Shown: positions 54,801 to 62,959, counted from the stretch's first letter. The stretch is 64,000 bases of DNA from Clostridium cavendishii DSM 21758 (GCF_900141845.1 NZ_FQZB01000016.1:1-64000), one strand, 5' to 3'. Made by a program: numbers and translations. The notes: generated by a model from the letters alone, not told the origin.

Positions 54801-54897
54801 TCTGTTTCTCTATACATTTTTTACAAGTTTCTAAATTACATTCTTTACATATATCACAAAATAAATCAGGTAAAGCTGTAATAAGAGATTATACTAC
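54801..54897 (-). pseudogene. fragment of a cysteine-rich protein
   Basis: On the minus strand an open stretch without start codon encodes FCDICKECNLETCKKCIEKQK and stops. Five cysteines in zinc-ribbon-like spacing suggest the tail of a lost gene. The rest of 54412-55004 is AT-rich spacer. Confidence 0.3.
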
Positions 54898-55004
54898 TTT
54901 TTTATTCTTACAACTGAATTAATTTATAATTTATTTATATAATCTTCAGTTTAACAAATTTTTTTAGCTAGTGTTCAAAAATAAAATCCTTAGCCTTGTG
55001 TTTT

Positions 55005-55035
55005 TTGTTTTATATATCAATATTAAGAGTATAAT
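55005..55035 (+). promoter_or_regulatory. candidate promoter of toxin cassette 2
   Basis: TTGTTT (55005-55010) and TATAAT (55030-55035), 19 nt apart, match the promoter of cassette 1 in sequence and spacing. Confidence 0.5.
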
Positions 55036-55068
55036 TACATAATTGTAAATAATATGTTAAAATAGTAA

Positions 55069-56829
55069 ATGATTTTAATTTTAAAGGGGGAAATCAAAAT
55101 ATATAATAAATTAAAACATTTTACATTTGTATTTACAATTTTCTTTTTCATTAGTCTTATAGGTACATATACTTTACCTACACAATTTAATAATAAATAC
55201 ATAGGAGAGAATAAGGAAGCTCAGGCTAATCCAGCTGCTCTAGCTCCTGAACTAGCTCCAGTTCCTGTCATCGGTGAAATACTTATGATAGCTACTTTAG
55301 GCTATGCTGTTGCTCATCAAGATAATACAGAGAGTATGAAAGCTATAGATGCTTTTCAGAAACATGATTTTAAAGAGTTTAGTAGAATATCAATGGAACA
55401 ATCTAAACCTGTTGATTTGAGCGCTGATTTTAGGGCAAAAGTTTATGATGGCCTTTGTAGTAGTACTACCTTTATGCAAAATACTTTTTATGATGTAAAA
55501 ACTCAAACTATATATATGACTCAAGATGCTATACAGGCTTTGAAAAAAACTTATCATAATATTACTGATAGTATTAGTATTAGTCCTGGTATTCCTAGTA
55601 ATTTTGATTTGACTAAGCTTGTTAATACTACTGGATTACAGCCTTTTATTGGGGGACACACTGATTATGGTAATGTAATTATTTTTGTTAATCCTGTAGA
55701 TGTCATATCGGTTAATTCAACTCCTAATAATGGTATTAGCGTTGTTTTGAAAGAAGGAGCGCCTTATTGTTTTCCAAGTTCAGGTTCAACTGTCTTTCCA
55801 GTTATTTTAAGTTCTAGTTCTATTAGTTATTATAATCCCAAATATCCTTTTTCTAATATTTATGGTTGTCCTTCTATTCCTAATTTTGGTTCTAATACAA
55901 CTCCATCTATTTGTTATGACCCAACAATTCAAAAAGGTATTGATGCTCTGCCTAATACTGGCTCTATAGCTATACCTTTTAATCCTAGCTTGAATGATTA
56001 TGCCCGTAATACTTCAGTACATTTTCCTAACATTAATGATATAGCATTACCTAAATCAGTTCAGGCTATTCCATCTACTGCTATTCCTTTAGATAGGGTT
56101 AAAGATAATACATTTGAGGATGCTTTTCCTAAAATTGATGATATATGCTCACCAACAGAAGAAGCACAAGAAAATATAAAACCAACAACTGATTCCTTAA
56201 CAGTGCAAAGATATATAAATGGTAGACCAGTAGTAATAAATCAATCATTACAAGATGCACATATAAAAGGGACAAAGGCATATGAAGCAGATATAGCAAA
56301 AGGTATAACCAGAAGTTTGTTAACTGAAGATGCTAGTGAATTACTTGATTATTACTCAGGGACAGGATATAAAATTAATGATTATACTGAGTTGGTGGAC
56401 TTTCAATATACTATAGGACAATATTACGATGCTAGTAAGAAAACTTTTATGGATACTACTATGGGTGTTATAATATATGGAGTCAATGGAGCACATATTA
56501 TACCTGCTAATACAGATAGTAATCCAAAAAAAGATACTGAAGAAACAAGACCTAATTTTAAAACAGAAGAATTATTAAAAGAGCACTATGATAAGCATGT
56601 AGTAGACCAAAAGGAATTTGGTAATATAACTGAGAAAGAATATTTAGAGGGGGCACAAGATATTGTTAAGTCTAAGGGTGAGAATACTATATTAAAGAAA
56701 AAACGTAAAAATGGAGATGAATTATTGTATAAGGAGTCTGCAAATGAATTTGTAGCACAAGATAGACTTGGCAATATAAAAACTTATTTTAAGCCAAAGG
56801 ATGGAATTAATTATTACAATAAAATGTGA
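55069..56829 (+). CDS. exported polymorphic toxin with Ntox50-like core and nuclease-like C-terminal tip
   Basis: Same first 43 residues as the toxin at 2510 bar two changes, including the full signal peptide; then a different middle (residues 44-350), then the same CSPTEEAQENIKPTTDSL linker and Ntox50-like domain (DAHIKGT to GAHIIPANTD, about residues 380-475 counted from 55099), then a new tip of about 90 residues. The tip has HYDKHVVDQKEFGNITEKEY, RKNGDELLYKESANEF and GNIKTYFKPKDGINY, a pattern seen at the C-terminus of many LXG, Rhs and CdiA toxins and thought to be an RNase of BECR type. The start used by copy 1 is ATA here (55099-55101). ATG 55069 is in frame but lies before AAAGGGGG. 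Confidence 0.8.
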   Translation: MILILKGEIKIYNKLKHFTFVFTIFFFISLIGTYTLPTQFNNKYIGENKEAQANPAALAPELAPVPVIGEILMIATLGYAVAHQDNTESMKAIDAFQKHDFKEFSRISMEQSKPVDLSADFRAKVYDGLCSSTTFMQNTFYDVKTQTIYMTQDAIQALKKTYHNITDSISISPGIPSNFDLTKLVNTTGLQPFIGGHTDYGNVIIFVNPVDVISVNSTPNNGISVVLKEGAPYCFPSSGSTVFPVILSSSSISYYNPKYPFSNIYGCPSIPNFGSNTTPSICYDPTIQKGIDALPNTGSIAIPFNPSLNDYARNTSVHFPNINDIALPKSVQAIPSTAIPLDRVKDNTFEDAFPKIDDICSPTEEAQENIKPTTDSLTVQRYINGRPVVINQSLQDAHIKGTKAYEADIAKGITRSLLTEDASELLDYYSGTGYKINDYTELVDFQYTIGQYYDASKKTFMDTTMGVIIYGVNGAHIIPANTDSNPKKDTEETRPNFKTEELLKEHYDKHVVDQKEFGNITEKEYLEGAQDIVKSKGENTILKKKRKNGDELLYKESANEFVAQDRLGNIKTYFKPKDGINYYNKM

Positions 56830-56843
56830 TTGGAGTTGATAAT

Positions 56844-57107
56844 ATGTATATTTGTCCTGTTTGTGGATATAATGAACTTGATGAAAAACCATACGATTTA
56901 GATGGAAATCCTTCATATGAAATATGTAGCTGTTGTGGCTTTGAATTTGGATTTGATGATGATAGTGAAGGTGAGAGCTTTGAAAGTTATCGTACAAAAT
57001 GGTTGAATAAAAATGCTAAATGGTTTAGGGAGAAAAAGAAAAAGGAAAACTGGAACTTAGAGGAACAACTTAAAAATATTAATATTTACTTTAAAAATAA
57101 CAAATAA
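56844..57107 (+). CDS. CPCC-type cysteine-rich protein, probable immunity partner
   Basis: An 87-residue protein with YICPVCGYNELDEKPYD and YEICSCCGFEFGFDDD, the cysteine-rich CPCC family pattern, then EGESFESYRTKWLN. CPCC proteins are often found next to contact-dependent toxins and are taken as immunity proteins. ATG 56844 has GGAG 8 nt upstream; a GTG overlapping the toxin stop is the alternative. It takes the place that the HicB-like gene has in cassette 1. Confidence 0.8.
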   Translation: MYICPVCGYNELDEKPYDLDGNPSYEICSCCGFEFGFDDDSEGESFESYRTKWLNKNAKWFREKKKKENWNLEEQLKNINIYFKNNK

Positions 57108-57121
57108 AGTTTAAACCTAAC

Positions 57122-57163
57122 AAGACATGTCAATACTTCAATTAGGAGGTGTGGACATGTCTT
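57122..57163 (+). promoter_or_regulatory. 10-bp inverted repeat enclosing the ribosome binding site of the second DUF3267 gene
   Basis: AAGACATGTC (57122-57131) and GACATGTCTT (57154-57163), AGGAGG in the loop, start codon 57157-57159 in the right arm. It matches the 13-bp element at 4262-4310. Confidence 0.7.
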
Positions 57164-57660
57164 TTATAATTACAAAGAAAACTCATATATTATGCCTTGT
57201 AATAGCTTGTATAATAGTTGTTCTACAAATGAACACTATAATTCTTATCAACGCTAATATAATTGAATTATTTCAATCTCATGTAGTTTTAAAGTATTAT
57301 TTAATGTTATTGATAATAGCTACTATAAATACTCTTATACATGAACTAATACATGGACTAACTTATAAGATGCTTGGTGGTAAATTTAAAATAGGATTCA
57401 AAGGGATATTTGCTTATACAAAAGAAACTACAGGGATAAGATTAACAGTTATAGAACTTACTATAGTATTATTAGCTCCAGTAACATTAATATCTATTAT
57501 ATCATTATTTATACCAGTAGTAGGTGGGTTAGTATTTTTTATAAATTTATTAGGGAGTACAGGGGATTTATTAATGGCTTTTTGGCTAATTAGAGCAGAT
57601 AAAAATTCACTAATATTAGATACTGATAAGGGATTTGATGTGATAGAAAATTATATATAA
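57157..57660 (+). CDS. DUF3267 membrane protein with HExxH motif, second copy
   Basis: A 167-residue protein closely similar to that at 4301 along its whole length, with the same H-E-L-I-H site at residues 62-66 and the same four membrane segments. The C-terminus differs only in its last residues. AGGAGG lies 9 nt before ATG 57157; a longer frame from ATG 57127 crosses the inverted repeat. Conservation of this gene next to two different tip/partner pairs ties it to the constant part of the toxin. Confidence 0.82.
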   Translation: MSFIITKKTHILCLVIACIIVVLQMNTIILINANIIELFQSHVVLKYYLMLLIIATINTLIHELIHGLTYKMLGGKFKIGFKGIFAYTKETTGIRLTVIELTIVLLAPVTLISIISLFIPVVGGLVFFINLLGSTGDLLMAFWLIRADKNSLILDTDKGFDVIENYI

Positions 57661-57724
57661 AGATACATTAATTTGCATTAAAAATAAATTTTTGATAATA
57701 TAGACGTGAATAGGGGGAGAGTAA

Positions 57725-58129
57725 ATGAAAATAACAGGAATAATAGGTTTTATTTTAATTTTATTGGCTGATATACTTTTATTTGTAACAAGCATGAGTT
57801 TACCAGCAGGAAGTACCACTAGTAAAATATTATTAATATTTGCAGTAGCGAGTTTAGTTGTATCAATTTTATATTTTGTATCAGGATTAAAGGCTAATAA
57901 ATTATTAGCTATAATATCAAGTGCAGTATTTATTTTAATGCCTATAATAGTATTTTTTACTATAAGATTAAATATAAAAGATGATATGAATGAGTTTGGT
58001 AAATATTTTGCTCCAGATAGCGCTATGGCATTCCTACTAATAACTATGATTTTAGAAATAGTGTTTGGAATAACTGGAGTAATATTAGGAACAGTTAACA
58101 AGAATAAAAAAGTAAATTTAAATCAATAA
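57725..58129 (+). CDS. four-helix membrane protein of unknown function
   Basis: A 134-residue protein with four predicted membrane helices (about 3-22, 34-53, 58-78, 98-122) and a basic tail NKNKKVNLNQ. AGGGGGAGAG precedes the start. I recognise no family. It is in the island, 65 nt after DUF3267; an immunity or anti-holin role is possible but not shown. Confidence 0.7.
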   Translation: MKITGIIGFILILLADILLFVTSMSLPAGSTTSKILLIFAVASLVVSILYFVSGLKANKLLAIISSAVFILMPIIVFFTIRLNIKDDMNEFGKYFAPDSAMAFLLITMILEIVFGITGVILGTVNKNKKVNLNQ

Positions 58130-58133
58130 AGAA

Positions 58134-58168
58134 AAAAAGTATGTACAAATTAGGGTGCATACTCTTTT
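58134..58168 (+). terminator. terminator after the membrane protein gene
   Basis: AGTATG (58139-58144) and CATACT (58158-58163), A run before and CTTTT after. Confidence 0.55.
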
Positions 58169-58197
58169 AGTTACAATTAAAAGGAAGGCGTTATTTT

Positions 58198-58380
58198 ATG
58201 GAAGATATAATAGGAAAGATAACAGAGTTTACTAATGGAAAGACAAAAGTAATAATTACTAGAGTTTCAAGTGGTGAAGATAAAACAAAAGAGTTATTGA
58301 GAGCCGTAATGCCTGAATGTGAAATTACATTTAAACCTGAACTAGATGAAATTATAGGAGTAAAAAATAAATATAAATAA
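58198..58380 (+). CDS. 60-residue protein of unknown function
   Basis: Starts at ATG 58198 with AAAGGAAGG upstream. The sequence (GKITEFTNGKTKVIITRVSSGED, then ELLRAVMPECEITFKPELDEIIG) has mixed alpha/beta character, no signal and no membrane helix. It is the last gene before attR, where islands often carry an excisionase or small regulator, but no helix-turn-helix is evident. Confidence 0.5.
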   Translation: MEDIIGKITEFTNGKTKVIITRVSSGEDKTKELLRAVMPECEITFKPELDEIIGVKNKYK

Positions 58381-58496
58381 AACTTTTAAGAATAATTTAT
58401 TATATTAGAATTATTATAAAACCAGAACTTATTTCTCCTGGCCTTATATACATTAATCAAAAAGTTTTACATTTAACATATAATTTATCTTCTACT

Positions 58497-58516
58497 TTGT
58501 CAACGGTTTGTCAACG
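58497..58516. repeat. tandem TTGTCAACG repeats near attR
   Basis: TTGTCAACG occurs at 58497-58505 and 58508-58516, an 11-nt period, about 140 nt inside attR. Short direct repeats at this place are the arm-type binding sites of many tyrosine integrases. Confidence 0.4.
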
Positions 58517-58653
58517 CCGAGTAAATTTTTCTAAAGTATTTTAAATGTAAATGGATGTTTATAAATTTTACACGTTTGCGATAAACCCAGTTATACCAAT
58601 GCTTTTAGAGGATAATTAATTTTCGTAAATGCAACTAAATTTCTTGAAAGCTT

Positions 58654-58723
58654 GAATGGGTAACAACCCAATGGTTGGTGCTACAGTTGCTGTTGCAGTT
58701 GCTATAGAAGAAGCAATGAACAA
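58654..58723. repeat. attR: 70-bp direct repeat, right end of the integrative element
   Basis: Identical to 50182-50251 over all 70 bases, coding for the last 23 residues of GGGtGRT (frame and TAA stop kept, start of gene absent). The flanking DNA to the right is the original downstream region. Confidence 0.9.
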
Positions 58724-58854
58724 ATAATTCAAAGTATTGTTTCTTAATATTAAAGTTCTGAACATAAAAACAAAGTTCTGAACAATGTAAGAGCAAATAT
58801 GTATGAAAACCAAATACGAAACCATTCATGGTCAAGTATTGGTATAAATAAATT

Positions 58855-58895
58855 AGCCTTGTGCTTAGAGAATAATCTAGGTACAAGGCTTTTTC
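58855..58895 (+). terminator. terminator, probably the original one of the GGGtGRT operon
   Basis: AGCCTTGT (58855-58862) and ACAAGGCT (58883-58890), then TTTT. It stands 130 nt after the displaced GGGtGRT gene end. Confidence 0.75.
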
Positions 58896-58977
58896 ATACC
58901 CAAAAACACCCTCAAAAACGTTTCATCCACACTCCATAATCTAAGTAAAATCAACGGTTTGGGTAGGTAAGGTATGA

Positions 58978-59196
58978 GCCCTTGATGGAGCTCCTGTTTT
59001 TATTTCTGAGTTTAATACTAAAGAAAAACCAAATAAATCCATGAAATGTACTGCAGGTACCAAATCGGGTAGAAGCAAAGCTAATGAAGGGAAAAACTTC
59101 ATTCATAACGCAATTTTATTGCTGGTGGACATAGTAGGGACAAGATGTAAGGAAAATGGCAGTTTTAATGGTAAAATGGATATAAGGGAAAGTTAG
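58978..59196 (+). pseudogene. open fragment of an unknown gene
   Basis: A frame of 72 codons without a good start, from ALDGAPVFISEFNTKEKPN through CTAGTKSGRSKANEGKNF to MDIRES and stop. Its composition looks coding and is less AT-rich than the surroundings, but it has a stop at 58975 and no ribosome binding site. It may be the tail of a gene lost by rearrangement. The rest of 58381-59317 has only the att region, a terminator and AT-rich spacer. Confidence 0.3.
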
Positions 59197-59317
59197 GGGT
59201 ATTATTATAAGCGGTAAAAAATAATATGAATTTCATTTGCTAATGATTAATAAAATATTTAAAATTAAGATAGAGGGGAATAAGCGACTATTATTAGAAA
59301 ATAAGGTGGGGATGTAA

Positions 59318-59620
59318 ATGTCTAATGGAAGTAACTTTAAATTAGATAACGATATATGGGAATGGATAGAAAATGGCAAGGAATATTTCAAAAGTGAGTT
59401 AATTAAAGAAATTAATAAAGAGCATATTCTATATGGTATAGAAGTAAAAGAAATAGCACGTAGGGAAGATTGTGATGATGTCTTATTTTTATTGCTTGAT
59501 GGTTCAAATAGATATGCAGTTGTTCATTTGACATGGTCAGGTAAAAGTGAAGATAGTAAAAACTATCCTAGAACAAGACTGTATGATACTTTAGGGGAAG
59601 TGATTAAAAATGAGTATTAA
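59318..59620 (+). CDS. immunity-like protein (VVHLTWSGK type)
   Basis: A 100-residue acidic protein. EIARREDCDDVLFLLLDGSNRYAVVHLTWSGKSED and YPRTRLYDTLGEVI resemble small proteins that recur in arrays of polymorphic-toxin immunity genes. GGTGGGGATG precedes the start. It opens the one-strand array and overlaps the next gene by 11 nt. The toxin it meets is not visible. Confidence 0.6.
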   Translation: MSNGSNFKLDNDIWEWIENGKEYFKSELIKEINKEHILYGIEVKEIARREDCDDVLFLLLDGSNRYAVVHLTWSGKSEDSKNYPRTRLYDTLGEVIKNEY

Positions 59621-60011
59621 AATAGAATTTAAACCAATAGAAACAGAACTTGGGGTTATTAAAGGTAGAGACTCAATATATTTAGATGAAATTAATTATG
59701 ACTATGTTAATAAAAAAGTTGAATTACTAGGAGAAATAAATGGGGAACTTTGTGAAAATAGAAATGATAAGTTTATTAAATATTCATTAGAGTTTAAAGG
59801 GGTATACATATTCAATATGGTTGAACTAGATTTAAGTTATAAATTAGTAGGGAATGATTTTTCTGTAGCAAGTTTTTTAGAAATAGAATGTTCAGAAAAA
59901 TTAAATCATGCTGAAAAAATAAGAAATCAAAAACTTAAAAGTTTTTTAGTACAAACATATGATGATGTATTTGAGGTAATATGTGAATCTTACAACTTTA
60001 AATTATATTAA
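59610..60011 (+). CDS. unknown small protein in immunity-type array
   Basis: A 133-residue acidic protein that starts inside the end of the previous gene (11-nt overlap). Beta-rich first half (SIKIEFKPIETELGVIKGRDSIYLDE), no membrane segment and no recognised motif. Size, acidity and place suggest an immunity protein; this is inference from context only. Confidence 0.6.
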   Translation: MSIKIEFKPIETELGVIKGRDSIYLDEINYDYVNKKVELLGEINGELCENRNDKFIKYSLEFKGVYIFNMVELDLSYKLVGNDFSVASFLEIECSEKLNHAEKIRNQKLKSFLVQTYDDVFEVICESYNFKLY

Positions 60012-60025
60012 GTGAGGTGGATTAT

Positions 60026-60529
60026 ATGGACTCATTACAATTGCTTGTAGAGGTATACAGTGAGGGAATTGGTTGTGGAATGTTTACAATTGAAGAAACT
60101 ATAAATTTTTGTGATAAATTAATTGAATATCTAGAAAATCCACCATATGAAATTATAGAAGTATCTTTAATGTCACAGGCTAAAATTAATGATATTGAGA
60201 ATAAACTTAGTGAATTAAATTGTTATAGTGAGATTAATAGAGATGAGATAGTTAAAATTATATTGTCGGTTATTTATAAAAAGTATAGTAATAATGAAAT
60301 AGGTATTGTAAAAGCAATTAAATGTACGGATACATTATTAATTCACACAAACCTATCTTATGAGGATGAATATTATGATTTATATGGATTAGATGATTCT
60401 TATTATTTGGCTCAAAGTGGTACTTATGGTGATTTAGATGAAGTAGTAATTCAGTTTAAAGATGCAATTAGTAGGTATGAAAGTTATTATAAAAAATTTG
60501 AAGAGTTAATTGATAATATATTTGAATAG
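60026..60529 (+). CDS. unknown acidic helical protein in immunity-type array
   Basis: A 167-residue protein rich in Glu, Asp and Tyr, mostly helical, e.g. EGIGCGMFTIEETINFCDKLIEYLENPP and a tail VVIQFKDAISRYESYYKKFEEL. ATG 60026 follows GAGGTGG by 5 nt. No family is recognised with confidence. Confidence 0.6.
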   Translation: MDSLQLLVEVYSEGIGCGMFTIEETINFCDKLIEYLENPPYEIIEVSLMSQAKINDIENKLSELNCYSEINRDEIVKIILSVIYKKYSNNEIGIVKAIKCTDTLLIHTNLSYEDEYYDLYGLDDSYYLAQSGTYGDLDEVVIQFKDAISRYESYYKKFEELIDNIFE

Positions 60530-60553
60530 GGATATAAGATGAGGAGATAGTAT

Positions 60554-61012
60554 ATGGATGATAATTATCAATGGATAAGAGAGTTGCTTTATGATGATAT
60601 TTCAAAATTAGAGGAGAAAATTAATAAAATAAATGATCCAATAGCGCTCCATATTATAGCATGTAAATATAATTGGGATGATGGGTTTAATATTCCTAAA
60701 CTAATTATAGAAAATAAAAATTGTGATTTGGGTACGGCCTCGATGATATTTTATGATGCAGATGGGTATGCATTTTTAAATGGAAATAATGAAGATGAAT
60801 CAGCGAACTTGAAAGAATGGTTTAGTTTTCTTAGTTATCTATATGGGAAAATATTTAATGGAGAGTTTGTTAGTAAAAGTATTCAATATACACCTGAACT
60901 AACTAAAGTTCAGATTTACAAATTAAAGAAAGTTAATCCTAGTATACCAGGAATATTATTAAATGGGGTAGTAGGAATTAAAGTTAATGAAGTTGGGTTT
61001 GGATGTAATTAA
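60554..61012 (+). CDS. DUF4274 protein
   Basis: A 152-residue protein with the DUF4274 signature ALHIIACKYNWDDGFNIPKLIIENKNCDLGTASMIFYDADGYAFL. DUF4274 proteins often sit in polymorphic-toxin immunity loci. GAGGAGATAG lies upstream of the start. The next gene begins 16 nt later. Confidence 0.75.
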   Translation: MDDNYQWIRELLYDDISKLEEKINKINDPIALHIIACKYNWDDGFNIPKLIIENKNCDLGTASMIFYDADGYAFLNGNNEDESANLKEWFSFLSYLYGKIFNGEFVSKSIQYTPELTKVQIYKLKKVNPSIPGILLNGVVGIKVNEVGFGCN

Positions 61013-61028
61013 TATGAAGGAGATAAAA

Positions 61029-61532
61029 ATGAAAGAGAATTTAATTGAAGAAAAAATTAAGATTTATTTAAAAGAAATTCAAAATATTTGTTGGTTTATA
61101 CATGCAGGAGAAAATAGTGGTAAATATACAGTGGCGGTATCTTTTACTGAAGCATGGGATGATTGGAATGATAGGATGATGGAATTGTGGAGCATAAAAA
61201 CTCATAATATTGAAGTTGTTGCAATTGATATTATTGGCGATGAATCAATTGATTTGATATTTGATAGAGTTGCACAGGCAAGTGGTCCTAAAATATCAGA
61301 TGGATTATTAAGGTTTCAAGAAAGACTTGAAGATATGGGATTAGATAGCGATGGATGTGGGTTAGAGTATGAGGTCATGGACTTTATTAAAAGAGATATC
61401 GCTTGGGCATGTATAGAGTTTGTTATAGGTAAGAAAGATTTCTTCAATGAGGTTTTACAAGTTCTTTCTGAAGGTCGATGGCCATGTTCATGGGATGGAA
61501 GTTATCCAGAAGGTAGATTTGTAGTAATGTAA
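61029..61532 (+). CDS. unknown immunity-like protein (RWPCSWDGxYPEGR type)
   Basis: A 167-residue acidic protein. The C-terminal LSEGRWPCSWDGSYPEGRFVVM and the central WDDWNDRMMELW look like a conserved family of toxin-array proteins that I cannot name. ATG 61029 has GAAGGAG 5 nt upstream; an earlier frame start at 60987 overlaps the previous gene. Confidence 0.6.
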   Translation: MKENLIEEKIKIYLKEIQNICWFIHAGENSGKYTVAVSFTEAWDDWNDRMMELWSIKTHNIEVVAIDIIGDESIDLIFDRVAQASGPKISDGLLRFQERLEDMGLDSDGCGLEYEVMDFIKRDIAWACIEFVIGKKDFFNEVLQVLSEGRWPCSWDGSYPEGRFVVM

Positions 61533-61573
61533 TATAAATGGTAGAAAGCAGATAGAGAAAATAGATGTAAAAG

Positions 61574-61870
61574 GTGTATTTCAATAATTTTAATTTGGAT
61601 GAATTTTGTAGTGGATCAGATTATTATATTAATAAAGAAGCAGTTACAGATGAAATGATAAAAAATGCAGAAAAATTATTAGGATATAAATTACCTCAAG
61701 CATATATAGAATTAATAAAAACTAGAAATGGGGGAAGTACTGTGAATAAATGTTTTTCTACAAATAGACCAACATTATGGGCTGAAGATCATATTGCTAT
61801 TACTGGAATTTGTGGAATAGGTGGAACATGGGGGATTGATTCAGATGAGTTAGTACAGGCTATTTTTTAG
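61574..61870 (+). pseudogene. SUKH/SMI1-KNR4 immunity protein, C-terminally truncated
   Basis: 98 residues from GTG 61574. VTDEMIKNAEKLLGYKLPQAYIELIKTRNGGSTVNKCF and IAITGICGIGGTWGIDSDE are the SMI1/KNR4 (SUKH) fold, a very common immunity family. Full members go on for another 30-50 residues (EWGYP..GH.MVFLDY block), which is missing after ELVQAIF. Either a 3' deletion or a premature stop; so probably broken. Confidence 0.65.
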
Positions 61871-61975
61871 ATAAAGAACTTGCGTTATTATAAATAGTTA
61901 AAAGTGAAATTGGCTCTGTATAGTATAGGTAAAATAAAGAAGCATCATGGAAGAAGATTTTGAGGAGGGAGAAAA

Positions 61976-62419
61976 ATGGGAAAATGTTATTTTGAATTTG
62001 AAATTAATAATAATGATAGATTTAGTAAACTACAGAAATTTTTTTATGTGATAAAAGAAGAGAAATCGAAAGAGAATATTATAGCAGATGATTCAAAGTG
62101 GATTGGCTATTTTGAAGAAGACGTTCTTGTGAAATTCTGGTGGCCAACTTCTGATGAACTTAATGAGTATGCAAAACAATGGAAAGAAACTCCGATAAAT
62201 GAACGATTTACATCTCCTAAGTTACAACGTCCATGGGATTTTGAATCAATGATAGATGCCTTTTCTAATGGTGAATATGACTTTGTATCTTGTGAGCGAA
62301 TATCAAATGGAAAAGGAAAAATCGAATTTAATCCGTGGGCTTGGCCTTATGGTGGCTCTAGTGCTTTTAGAGCATTAATAGAATATCATGGGTTCAAAAT
62401 ACTGAGTGAAGTTGTTTAA
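61976..62419 (+). CDS. unknown protein in immunity-type array
   Basis: A 147-residue protein rich in Trp and Phe (WIGYFEEDVLVKFWWPTSDELNEYAKQW; FNPWAWPYGGSSAFRALIEYHGF). A good GAGGAGGGAG precedes the start. No membrane segment or signal. I do not recognise a family with confidence; the place suggests immunity. Confidence 0.6.
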   Translation: MGKCYFEFEINNNDRFSKLQKFFYVIKEEKSKENIIADDSKWIGYFEEDVLVKFWWPTSDELNEYAKQWKETPINERFTSPKLQRPWDFESMIDAFSNGEYDFVSCERISNGKGKIEFNPWAWPYGGSSAFRALIEYHGFKILSEVV

Positions 62420-62491
62420 TTTATTAGATAGTTAGTAATTCAACTAGAATTTATAAAAAATATAATTATAAAAGATAATAAATCTTTAGGT

Positions 62492-62959
62492 ATGAGTAAC
62501 GGTACTTCTGCCGTGTTTTTTACTGTGCTAGGATTAAGTGGGTCAAGACTTGCTAAAAGTAAGAAAGAAAAAGAAATTATAATATGGCTATTAGAAAAGG
62601 ATCAAAAATATATAGGGCGTGGAGCAATTGGATTTGATATATGTGATATGCCTTGGGAAATTGATACTTTCGAAGAAGAAAAAAAATTCTTGCTTAATGT
62701 AATAAAAAAAGTTAAAGAGAGAGTTGGATGGAAAACTTTAAATTATAATCCAAATGAAGAGTTTATAATCCCTAATATTGATATTTTATTAGATATGATA
62801 GTTGAATTTGATCCAAAATATATAGATGAAAATAATTACAAAGAGTGGCTTGATGCATCAGATGAGTCTGATCCTTTAAATCAAGGATTTCCTGTATGTG
62901 AAAAACACAAAATGTTACTAACATGTTTTGGGTGTTATGCTTGTAATTATGGGGGTTAA
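62492..62959 (+). CDS. unknown immunity-like protein with C-terminal cysteine cluster
   Basis: A 155-residue protein. MSNGTSAVFFTVLGLSGSRLAKSKKEKEII and the end FPVCEKHKMLLTCFGCYACNYGG form a distinctive pattern of a small family I have seen only by resemblance in toxin-array loci. Four cysteines at the end could bind zinc. The ribosome binding site is weak. It overlaps the next gene by 11 nt. Confidence 0.55.
   Translation: MSNGTSAVFFTVLGLSGSRLAKSKKEKEIIIWLLEKDQKYIGRGAIGFDICDMPWEIDTFEEEKKFLLNVIKKVKERVGWKTLNYNPNEEFIIPNIDILLDMIVEFDPKYIDENNYKEWLDASDESDPLNQGFPVCEKHKMLLTCFGCYACNYGG

Larger units (their letters stand above)
50252..58723 (+). mobile_element. integrative element of about 8.5 kb in the GGGtGRT gene
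   Basis: Bounded by 70-bp perfect direct repeats, with a tyrosine recombinase next to attL. Cargo: a Lys/Glu-rich exported protein, a truncated IS256-type transposase, a small exported protein, toxin cassette 2 (toxin, CPCC protein, DUF3267), a 4-helix membrane protein and a 60-residue protein. No replication, relaxase or transfer gene is seen, so it is mobilisable at best or a satellite-like island. Insertion in the 3' end of a protein-coding gene with restored codons copies the trick of tRNA-targeting islands. Confidence 0.85.

Noticed and set aside
57616..58101. Long minus-strand ORF of 161 codons
   Set aside because: It runs antisense to the four-helix membrane protein and has no ribosome binding site; low-complexity Asn/Ile content is typical of a shadow frame in AT-rich DNA.
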